Source of the DNA: Lachnospiraceae bacterium UBA3316
Lineage (GTDB): Bacteria > Bacillota > Clostridia > Lachnospirales > Lachnospiraceae
DNA length: 16,044 nucleotides
Direction: 5' to 3'
Assembly: GCA_002361955.1 (NCBI GenBank)
Contig: DESK01000030.1
Span: forward strand, 1 to 16,044
Shown: positions 6,763 to 12,829 of the stretch, one piece after another
Numbering within the stretch: the first letter of the stretch is position 1
Layout: each line of letters opens with the position of its first letter
Made by a program: the position numbers and the translations under genes
Notes under the pieces: generated by a model
Databases searched by the model: none
Told to the model about the DNA's origin: nothing
What the model saw: only the letters and a program-made list of their open reading frames with translations

Positions 6763-6788
6763 GCGGCAGCCGAAAACAGGAGAGAAGG

Positions 6789-8018
6789 ATGAGGACGTTA
6801 TATATAGAGTGTAACTCGGGAATTAGCGGGGATATGACAGCTGCGGCGCTTCTTGATCTGGGAGCAGATCGGGAGGGGCTGCTGTCTATGCTGGAAAGCA
6901 TGCCCCTGGCAGGCTATCATATTGAGATCGGCAGAACAGAAAAGAGGGGGATTTCCGCCTGCGATTTTCAGGTGGTGCCGGAAGGGCAGGAGTATACCCA
7001 CCGTCATTTGTCAGATATTTTCGGGATTATTGAGCAGACGGATGTCTCCCCGAATGTAAAGGCCCTGGCGAAGCGGATGTTTCTGATCGTGGCGGAGGCG
7101 GAGGCCAAGGCCCACAATGTGCCCGTAGAAAGGGTGCATTTCCACGAGGTGGGAGCGGTGGATTCCATCGTGGACATTATGAGCGCCGCCTATCTGATCG
7201 AGAGCCTGCATATCCAGAGGGCCGTTGTTTCAGAAATCCGGGAGGGGAGAGGGCAGGTAAGATGCCAGCATGGCAGTTTGCCTGTGCCCGTTCCGGCGGT
7301 GGTAAATATCACCCAGGCCCAGGGACTTTCCCTGCGGCTCACCGATGTGGAGGGAGAGATGGTCACACCCACAGGGGCAGCCATAGCGGCGGCGCTGCGG
7401 GAGTACGGCGGCTATCCCTATAAAGAAGGGGACAGAAAAGAGAGCTTTTCAGAGGGCGGCGGCGTGGGCGGCAGGCTTCTGGCTTCTGGCTGCGGAGCCG
7501 GAAAGAAAGAGTTTCCCCATGCGAATGTGCTGCGGGCGCTGCTCTTCGAGGGGGACGCACCGGAGGAGGGCCTTTGGATGCTGGAGACGAATATGGACGA
7601 CTGCACAGGGGAAGCCCTGGGGTATATGGTGGAAAAGCTTTTGGAGGCGGGAGCCAGGGACGCGTTTTTTACCCCGGTTTTTATGAAGAAGAATCGTCCG
7701 GCCTACCTGCTTTCTGTGCTGTGCAGCGGGAACCTCAGGGAGAACCTGGAGCGCCTGATTTTTTCCCACACGACCACCATCGGTATCCGCAGGTACCGGG
7801 TGGAGCGAACGGCGCTTCCCAGAGAAGGGCTGACGGCGGAAACCTCCTACGGAAAAGTCCGGGCAAAGCGTATCGGGGGGCCGGAGGGAACCTCTGTCCT
7901 GCCGGAATATGAGAGCGTCCGGGAAATCTGTGAACGTACGGGGGAAGGGTTCGCAAAGGTGTATGATCAGGTAAAAAGGGAGCTTCATGAATCCATGTCC
8001 GGCCCCGCCCTTTTATAG
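6789..8018 (+). CDS. larC: LarC, nickel insertion protein for nickel-pincer cofactor
   Basis: LarC is the CTP-dependent cyclometallase that inserts nickel into the pincer nucleotide. The 409-residue protein carries the family landmarks: YIECNSGISGDMTAAALLDL at 5-24, EYTHRHLSDI at 68-77, VHFHEVGAVDSIVDI at 116-130 (His-rich), MVTPTGAAIAAAL at 191-203, and the C-terminal module starting with ETNMDDCTGEALGYM at 266-280. In some lactobacilli the gene is split into larC1 and larC2 joined by a programmed frameshift. Here one continuous frame covers both parts, with a Gly/Ser-rich stretch (about 218-240) at the joint. The start has AGGAG at 6778-6782. It follows larB by 26 nt. No larE or larA lies downstream, so sulfur insertion and the client enzyme must be encoded elsewhere. 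Confidence 0.93.
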   Translation: MRTLYIECNSGISGDMTAAALLDLGADREGLLSMLESMPLAGYHIEIGRTEKRGISACDFQVVPEGQEYTHRHLSDIFGIIEQTDVSPNVKALAKRMFLIVAEAEAKAHNVPVERVHFHEVGAVDSIVDIMSAAYLIESLHIQRAVVSEIREGRGQVRCQHGSLPVPVPAVVNITQAQGLSLRLTDVEGEMVTPTGAAIAAALREYGGYPYKEGDRKESFSEGGGVGGRLLASGCGAGKKEFPHANVLRALLFEGDAPEEGLWMLETNMDDCTGEALGYMVEKLLEAGARDAFFTPVFMKKNRPAYLLSVLCSGNLRENLERLIFSHTTTIGIRRYRVERTALPREGLTAETSYGKVRAKRIGGPEGTSVLPEYESVREICERTGEGFAKVYDQVKRELHESMSGPALL

Positions 8019-8038
8019 AGGGACGCAGGCAGCAAAAA

Positions 8039-8072
8039 GTTCCGCAGGCACACGTTCGCGCGCCTGCGGGAC
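8039..8072 (+). terminator. GC-rich hairpin downstream of larC
   Basis: GTTCCGCAGGC (8039-8049) pairs with GCCTGCGGGAC (8062-8072), 11 bp with one G-T pair, 12-nt loop. A T-run (GTTTTTTATC) comes only about 17 nt later, so it is not a textbook terminator; a weaker TATCAC/GTGATA stem follows near 8093-8115. The stretch 8019-8177 otherwise holds no gene I can support. Confidence 0.45.
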
Positions 8073-8177
8073 CGAAGGGGAGGATAAGTTTTTTATCACT
8101 TTATCTTTGGTGATAGTTACAGTATGCCCGCCCGGAGGAGATTCATACATAAAATATAAAAATGGTTCAAAAAAATT

Positions 8178-8206
8178 TTGCCTTATTTCAGTAAATAGTA
8201 TATAAT
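8178..8206 (+). promoter_or_regulatory. Promoter of the SEC-C gene
   Basis: TTGCCT (8178-8183) and TATAAT (8201-8206) with an exact 17-bp spacer in an AT-rich region, about 75 bp ahead of the start at 8281. Confidence 0.7.
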
Positions 8207-8280
8207 ATAGGATGTGACTTGTCGGAGGGTAAGTATAAGCTTCCGGAAGAATTCATTATGGGATAAAGGATGGTATAAAC

Positions 8281-8787
8281 ATGGGATTATTACAGGAATG
8301 GAGAGAGATTGCATACTCACAGACGACAGATAAAAAGGTACTGCAAAAATTCTGGTCAAACTATTTTTTAATTGAAAAAGGGATTTACGAGCAGCTTCTT
8401 ACAAATCCTGACGAAGTAGTGAAGGGTACCGTAAAGGAACTGGCGGAAAAATATAATATAGAGGTTCTGACGATGGTGGGCTTTCTGGATGGTATCGACG
8501 AGAGCTTAAAGATGCCGAACCCTATTGAGGATTTGAGCGAAGATACAGAAGTAAACCTTGCCTTTGATAAGGAGAGGCTGTACAAGAATATGGTGGACGC
8601 CAGGGCGGATTGGCTGTACGAGCTTCCTATGTGGGATGAGATCTTTGATGAGGAGAAGAAAAAGGAGCTCTATAAGGAGGCAAAGAGAGCCAATACCGTT
8701 GTAAAAGGAAAGAAGATCGGAAGGAATGATCCGTGTCCCTGCGGCAGCGGAAAGAAGTACAAATTCTGCTGCGGAAGGAACGCGTAA
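8281..8787 (+). CDS. SEC-C zinc-motif protein of unknown function
   Basis: A 168-residue acidic soluble protein. The last 20 residues are a SEC-C motif: NDPCPCGSGKKYKFCCG, with Cys152, Cys154, Cys163 and Cys164 as zinc ligands. This is the same motif found at the C-terminus of SecA, where it binds zinc and contacts SecB and ribosomes. The N-terminal 145 residues are helical, rich in Lys/Glu, with two tryptophans near 112-120, and I do not recognise a catalytic domain. The family is common in Clostridia as a stand-alone protein. A role as a chaperone-like or ribosome-associated adaptor is only an inference from the motif. It is a single-gene unit with its own promoter and a strong terminator. 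The ribosome site AAAGGATGG lies about 10 nt ahead of the ATG. Confidence 0.85.
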   Translation: MGLLQEWREIAYSQTTDKKVLQKFWSNYFLIEKGIYEQLLTNPDEVVKGTVKELAEKYNIEVLTMVGFLDGIDESLKMPNPIEDLSEDTEVNLAFDKERLYKNMVDARADWLYELPMWDEIFDEEKKKELYKEAKRANTVVKGKKIGRNDPCPCGSGKKYKFCCGRNA

Positions 8788-8794
8788 TAAGAGT

Positions 8795-8833
8795 GGGGGA
8801 TGTTGTAAAGAGACAGCAGCCCCCTGTTTTTTT
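8795..8833 (+). terminator. Terminator of the SEC-C gene
   Basis: GGGGG (8795-8799) and TGTTGT (8801-8806) pair with ACAGCA (8813-8818) and CCCCC (8820-8824) around a 6-nt loop, with a single A/G mismatch inside, followed by TG and seven T's at 8827-8833. Confidence 0.88.
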
Positions 8834-8871
8834 ATTCGTTATGTAGTAAATCAGAGAGCGGGGGGATTTTG

Positions 8872-9609
8872 ATGGAGGTATTGTGCGGGATTCTCGGCGT
8901 GGCCTGCCTGGCCTACTATGGCCTGATGCTGGCCGTGGGGATGGATTTCTCGTTTATATGGCTGGCAGGGGGGCTGGTCTTTATCGGGGGCGGCGCATGG
9001 CTGAAGTTCGCCGGGGCCCACGGCCTGCATCTGCCGGGGCCTGTAAAGGTGGTGGGAGGCATTTTCCTTGGGGCCGGACTTGTTCTGTTTTTGGCGGTGG
9101 AAGGGCTGATCGTCTCAAAGATGAATGCCCAGGGAGAGGAAAATCTGGACTGGGTGATCGTGCTGGGAGCCCAGGTGCGTGGCGATGTGCCAAGCAGGGC
9201 CTTGTACCGCAGGATTTGGAAGGCGGAGGAGTATCTGAAGGAACATCCGGATACGAAGGCTGTCCTGTCCGGCGGCAAGGGGGACGGAGAAAACATATCG
9301 GAAGCCCGGGCGATGTATGACTGCCTCGTGGAGGCGGGGATTGAGAAGGAGCGGCTTTTGCTGGAGGAGCGTTCCACCAGTACCATGGAAAATCTGGAAT
9401 TCAGCGCAGAGCTTGTGGGAAAGGAGCAGAGGATCGGCATCATTTCCCAGAATTTTCATATCTACAGGGCTTTGAAGCTGGCAGAGCATCAGGGATACCG
9501 CCATGTGTGCGGCATCGCGGCGAAATCAGAGCCGCTGTATCAGCTGCACTTTATGGTGCGGGAGGCTTTTGCCATTGTAAAGGAAAAATTGATTGGAAAT
9601 ATCAGGTAA
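8872..9609 (+). CDS. YdcF-like membrane protein (DUF218/ElyC-SanA family)
   Basis: A 245-residue protein. It has three predicted membrane helices in the first third (about 4-23, 28-46 and 60-81), followed by a cytoplasmic or extracellular DUF218 domain (about 93-239). Family landmarks are DWVIVLGAQVRGDVPS at 93-108, AVLSGGKGDGENISEA at 130-145, LEERSTSTMENLEFSAEL at 165-181 and SQNFHIYRALKLAE at 192-205. Relatives (SanA, ElyC, YdcF) are linked to envelope integrity or bind nucleotides such as SAM, but the reaction is unknown. I chose the ATG at 8872, six nt after a GGGGGG tract; the TTG just before it is unlikely. It is the first gene of a three-gene run. No clear promoter is visible in the 38 bp after the SEC-C terminator. 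Confidence 0.85.
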   Translation: MEVLCGILGVACLAYYGLMLAVGMDFSFIWLAGGLVFIGGGAWLKFAGAHGLHLPGPVKVVGGIFLGAGLVLFLAVEGLIVSKMNAQGEENLDWVIVLGAQVRGDVPSRALYRRIWKAEEYLKEHPDTKAVLSGGKGDGENISEARAMYDCLVEAGIEKERLLLEERSTSTMENLEFSAELVGKEQRIGIISQNFHIYRALKLAEHQGYRHVCGIAAKSEPLYQLHFMVREAFAIVKEKLIGNIR

Positions 9610-9621
9610 GGAGGAAAAAGA

Positions 9622-10173
9622 ATGTTGGAAGAGTACAAATTAGAGGCGGCCCAGGCGGTCAGGGAGCTTTTAGCGGAGGCGAAGCTGAAAAAGGGAGAAA
9701 TCCTGGTGGTGGGATGTTCCAGCAGTGAGATTACAGCCCACAAGATCGGTTCTTTCTCCAACGCGGAGATCGGAAACGCGGTGTTTGAGGGAATCTTCCA
9801 GGTGACAAAGACCCACGGGATTTACCTGGCGGCCCAGTGCTGTGAGCATTTAAACAGGAGCCTGATCGTGGAGCAGGAGATGGCAGATGCCTACGGCCTG
9901 GAGTGTGTCAATGTGGTACCGCAGCCGAAGGCGGGCGGATCCTTTGCGACTGCCGCCTACCAGGGATTTGCGCGCCCGGTGGCCGTGGAGGCTGTACGGG
10001 CCCATGCGGGGATTGATATCGGTGATACGCTGATCGGGATGCATCTGCGCAGGGTAGCCGTTCCGGTGCGCATCAACCAGAAAAAGGTGGGAGAGGCCCG
10101 TGTGGTCTGCGCCCGCACGCGGTTGAAATTTGTGGGAGGAGAACGGGCCAGATATGACGCAGAGCTGATGTAA
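9622..10173 (+). CDS. UPF0340 (YwlG/TIGR01440) family protein
   Basis: A 183-residue soluble protein matching the conserved Firmicutes family that includes B. subtilis YwlG. Recognisable segments are ILVVGCSSSEITAHKIG at 27-43, GIYLAAQCCEHLNRSLIVE at 66-84, VVPQPKAGGSFATAAY at 98-113, and GIDIGDTLIGMHLRRVAVPVR at 130-150. The family resembles a Rossmann-like fold with conserved Cys and His residues, but no reaction has been established to my knowledge. The start is preceded by AAGGAGG, and it begins only 12 nt after the YdcF-like gene, so the two are co-transcribed. The M20 peptidase follows after 36 nt. Confidence 0.88.
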   Translation: MLEEYKLEAAQAVRELLAEAKLKKGEILVVGCSSSEITAHKIGSFSNAEIGNAVFEGIFQVTKTHGIYLAAQCCEHLNRSLIVEQEMADAYGLECVNVVPQPKAGGSFATAAYQGFARPVAVEAVRAHAGIDIGDTLIGMHLRRVAVPVRINQKKVGEARVVCARTRLKFVGGERARYDAELM

Positions 10174-10209
10174 CCGGCAGCTCCGCCGGCAGGCCAGGAA
10201 AAAGATAAC

Positions 10210-11322
10210 ATGAATGATCGTTTAGTAAATGAATTTTGCCGTCTCGTAGCCATCGATTCCCCCTCTCTTGGAGAGCGAAGGATGGCCGACTATTTAAAAG
10301 GACGGCTGGAGTCGCTGGGATTTTCCGTGGAGGAGGATCAGGCGGGAAGTATCTGCGGCGGAAACTGCGGGAATCTTTACGCATTCCGCCGGGGACAGAC
10401 GCCCGGAGATTCCCTGCTGTTTTCCATGCATATGGACACGGTGGAGCCGGCGACCGGAAAGGAAGCCCTGCTTTTAGAGGATGGGCGCATCGTCAGCCGG
10501 GGGGATACAGTGCTGGGAGCCGACGACATGGCAGGGACGGCGGCTGTGCTTGAGGCCCTGGAGCAGATCCGGGAGGAGAACCTGCCCTGCCGCAGCCTGG
10601 AGCTGCTTTTTACCATCGGGGAGGAGCGCCATCTGCAGGGAAGCGCTGTTTTTGATTTCCAGAAGGTTTGTTCAAAGGAGGCCTATACGCTGGACCTGAG
10701 CGGCCCTGTGGGTACGGCGGCCCTGCGGGCGCCGAGCCTGGCCGTCTTTCTGGCCCGGATTCATGGAAAATCGACCCATGCGGGCTTTGCGCCGGAGGAG
10801 GGCGTTCACGCTGTGGCGATCGGCGCGCGGGCGGCGGCAGCTCTGGAGATGGGCCATGTGGGAGAGGATATGACGGTGAATGTGGGAAGCTTCCATGGGG
10901 GAGGCGCTACTACCAACATCGTGCCGGACTACTGTGAGGTGCGGGGCGAGGTCAGGGGCCTGGACCATGAACGGGTGCTGGCCCAGCTTGAGAAGATCCG
11001 GCAGACCTTTGCGGGGGAGGCCCAAAAGGCCGGCGGAAGTCTGGAGTACGAGACGGAGATCTGTTACCGCGCCTACGAAACAGACAGGAACCATCCGTCG
11101 GTGAGGCGGTTTGCCAGGGCCTGCCGCAGGGCGGGCGTAGAGCCTGTCTTTACGGAGACCTTCGGCGGCAGCGACCAGCACCGGCTGGCAGCCAGCGGGA
11201 TCCGGGGCGTGGTGATGGCCTCCGCGATGCACCGGTGCCACAGCTGCAAAGAGTATACGGACGCCGGGGAGCTGGAACAGGTATGCAGGATCGTCAAAGA
11301 GATCCTGTGTGACAGAGAGTAG
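10210..11322 (+). CDS. M20 family metallopeptidase (PepT/YqjE-like)
   Basis: A 370-residue cytoplasmic di-zinc hydrolase, probably cleaving a small peptide or amide. The catalytic elements are complete: SMHMDTV at 72-78 (His74 metal ligand, Asp76 catalytic), GADDMAG at 103-109 (Asp105 bridging), GEERH at 137-141 (Glu138 general base, Glu139 ligand), TLDLSG at 160-165 (Asp162 ligand), and HRCHSCKEYT near the end (His344 as the last ligand). The small dimerisation domain (about 175-290) contains GKSTHAGFAPEEG at 186-198. The pattern is that of the tripeptidase T-like M20 group, although true PepT is longer (about 408 aa). Substrate unknown. It is last in the run with the YdcF-like and UPF0340 genes and is followed by a terminator. 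The ribosome site is modest (CAGGAAAAAG). Confidence 0.88.
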   Translation: MNDRLVNEFCRLVAIDSPSLGERRMADYLKGRLESLGFSVEEDQAGSICGGNCGNLYAFRRGQTPGDSLLFSMHMDTVEPATGKEALLLEDGRIVSRGDTVLGADDMAGTAAVLEALEQIREENLPCRSLELLFTIGEERHLQGSAVFDFQKVCSKEAYTLDLSGPVGTAALRAPSLAVFLARIHGKSTHAGFAPEEGVHAVAIGARAAAALEMGHVGEDMTVNVGSFHGGGATTNIVPDYCEVRGEVRGLDHERVLAQLEKIRQTFAGEAQKAGGSLEYETEICYRAYETDRNHPSVRRFARACRRAGVEPVFTETFGGSDQHRLAASGIRGVVMASAMHRCHSCKEYTDAGELEQVCRIVKEILCDRE

Positions 11323-11326
11323 GATG

Positions 11327-11354
11327 GGAGCAGGATGAGCCTGCTCCTTTTCTT
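11327..11354 (+). terminator. Terminator after the M20 peptidase gene
   Basis: GGAGCAGG (11327-11334) pairs perfectly with CCTGCTCC (11340-11347) around ATGAG, followed by TTTTCTT. Confidence 0.88.
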
Positions 11355-11393
11355 AATATTCCATCAAATTATCTTAAGACTGGCTTAACTGCC

Positions 11394-11422
11394 TTGCCTC
11401 CGTTTTTGTCCTGTGCTATAAA
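11394..11422 (+). promoter_or_regulatory. Promoter of the GntR/ABC operon
   Basis: TTGCCT (11394-11399) and TATAAA (11417-11422) with a 17-bp spacer and TGC before the -10 (extended type). The predicted start of transcription is near 11429, just before the operator. Confidence 0.7.
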
Positions 11423-11433
11423 AGAAAATGAAA

Positions 11434-11458
11434 AGTGTACTATTACAGGCAGTACACC
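11434..11458. promoter_or_regulatory. YtrA-type operator (AGTGTA-N13-TACACC)
   Basis: AGTGTA at 11434-11439 and TACACC at 11453-11458 are separated by exactly 13 bp. This matches, except for the last base, the AGTGTA-N13-TACACT inverted repeat described for YtrA of B. subtilis (from memory). The symmetric core is longer: GTGTACT (11435-11441) with AGTACAC (11451-11457). It begins about 5 bp past the predicted transcription start, where a bound repressor would block initiation. The gene it precedes encodes a YtrA-type GntR repressor, which supports autoregulation. Confidence 0.75.
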
Positions 11459-11559
11459 TGAGCGAAGAAAACTGCCCTCAGGCGGCAGACGGACAAAAGC
11501 AGGTACATCAGCAGCGGCGGTGCGGCGCACTGTTTCTGCGCAGGACAAATGGAGGAATT

Positions 11560-11940
11560 ATGATAGTGATTGATTATCAAAACAGGAAGCCCATATATGA
11601 GCAGATCGTAGACCGCTTCCAGACGCTGATCATTACAGGCGCTATTGAGCCGGACAGCCAGATGCCGTCGGTGCGCTCTCTGGCGGTGGATCTGTCAATC
11701 AATCCCAACACGATCCAGAAGGCGTATTCTGTTCTGGAGCAGGAGGGCTTTATTTATCCTGTCAGGGGCAGGGGAAATTTCGTGTCGGGGAACAGTGAAC
11801 TGAAGGTAAAGAAGCAGGAGGCCTTTCTGCTTTCCCTGAAGAAAATGGTAAAGAAGGGAAAGGAATTGGACGTGAAGAAGGAACTGTTCCTGCAAAAGGC
11901 GGAGGAATACTACAAGGAGGACAGCCATGATAGAAATTAA
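11560..11940 (+). CDS. GntR family regulator, YtrA subfamily
   Basis: A 126-residue transcriptional repressor. It has a GntR winged helix-turn-helix (about 8-78; PIYEQIVDRFQTLIITGAI, then MPSVRSLAVDLSINPNTIQKAY as recognition helices, then the wing GFIYPVRGRGNFVSG) and only a short helical C-terminal tail, as in the YtrA subfamily, which lacks a large ligand-binding domain. Such regulators control ABC exporters and often respond to cell-wall antibiotics or envelope stress. The ATG at 11560 has GGAGG at 11551-11555 with a short 4-nt gap; a GTG at 11566 would give better spacing. The frame continues upstream to 11428, but that part lies on the leader and is not convincing protein. It overlaps the ABC ATPase gene by 14 nt. 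Confidence 0.92.
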   Translation: MIVIDYQNRKPIYEQIVDRFQTLIITGAIEPDSQMPSVRSLAVDLSINPNTIQKAYSVLEQEGFIYPVRGRGNFVSGNSELKVKKQEAFLLSLKKMVKKGKELDVKKELFLQKAEEYYKEDSHDRN

Positions 11941-12829
11941 TGGGGTAAATAAGTCTTTTGGCGCTCTCAAGGCTCTGGATAATATTGTAGCCACGATTCA
12001 GGAGGGAAGTATTTTCGGGCTGGTGGGAACCAACGGCGCAGGAAAGAGTACGCTGCTGCGGATTTTAAGCGGCGTGCTGAAGGCGGATACGGGCGCGGCG
12101 CTGATTGACGGACAGAATGTGTATGAAAACCCGGAGGCAAAGGCGAAGGTATGTTTCCTCTCTGATACGGCATATTTTTTTCCAAATGCCACCATACAGA
12201 CGATGGAGGATTATTATACCATCGTCTATCCGGCGTTTGACAGAGAGCGGTTCTCAGAGCTGACGGAAAAATTCGGTTTAGATAAAAAGCGCAGGATCAA
12301 CACCTTCTCCAAAGGGATGAAAAAGCAGGTTTCCGTGCTCCTGGGCGTCTGTACAGGGACCAAGTACCTGCTTTGCGACGAGACCTTTGACGGCCTGGAT
12401 CCCGTGATGCGGCAGGCGGTGAAGAGTATCTTCGCCATGGAGCTGATGAACCGCCGGTTTACGCCGGTTATCGCCTCCCACAGCCTCAGGGAGCTGGAGG
12501 ATATCTGCGACCATGTGGGGCTCCTACATAAAGGAGGCATCCTGCTGTCAAAGGATCTGGAGGATATGAAGCTTCATATCCATAAGGTACAGTGCGTGAT
12601 CCCCGACCCTGTGAAGGAGGAGGAGCTTTTGACAGAGCTTCATGTCCTCCAGCACGATAAGAGAGGTTCTCTGCTCACGGTTGTAGCCAGGGGAACAAGG
12701 CAGGAGATACTGATGAGCATTGAAGATAAGCAGCCCATTTTCTCAGAGGTTCTGCCCCTGACTTTGGAGGAAATATTTATCAGCGAAACGGAGGTGGCGG
12801 GTTATGACGTCAAAAATCTCATTTTTTAA
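11927..12829 (+). CDS. ABC transporter ATP-binding protein
   Basis: A 300-residue cytoplasmic ATPase subunit. The nucleotide-binding domain covers about 1-215, with Walker A GTNGAGKST (34-42), signature FSKGMKKQV (127-135, a variant of LSGGQ with Gly130), Walker B YLLCDE (147-152) running into the D-loop DGLD (155-158), and the switch His185 in ASHSL. Thr replaces the usual Pro after the catalytic Glu152 (DETFDGLD); this is a tolerated variation. The remaining 85 residues form a C-terminal extension seen in YtrB/CcmA-like subunits. AAGGAGG precedes the start, which lies inside the gntR 3' end. It overlaps the permease gene by 26 nt. Together these imply translational coupling and a single GntR-ATPase-permease operon. 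Confidence 0.95.
   Translation: MIEINGVNKSFGALKALDNIVATIQEGSIFGLVGTNGAGKSTLLRILSGVLKADTGAALIDGQNVYENPEAKAKVCFLSDTAYFFPNATIQTMEDYYTIVYPAFDRERFSELTEKFGLDKKRRINTFSKGMKKQVSVLLGVCTGTKYLLCDETFDGLDPVMRQAVKSIFAMELMNRRFTPVIASHSLRELEDICDHVGLLHKGGILLSKDLEDMKLHIHKVQCVIPDPVKEEELLTELHVLQHDKRGSLLTVVARGTRQEILMSIEDKQPIFSEVLPLTLEEIFISETEVAGYDVKNLIF

Noticed and set aside
7987..8205. A 72-residue frame overlapping the larC end
   Set aside because: No ribosome site, an unlikely composition, and it runs through hairpins and an AT-rich spacer.
11428..11559. Upstream extension of the GntR protein by 44 residues
   Set aside because: The extension begins next to the operator and has no ribosome site. GntR domains of this family start right at the 'MIVIDYQNRKPIYEQ' segment, and GGAGG lies just ahead of that ATG.
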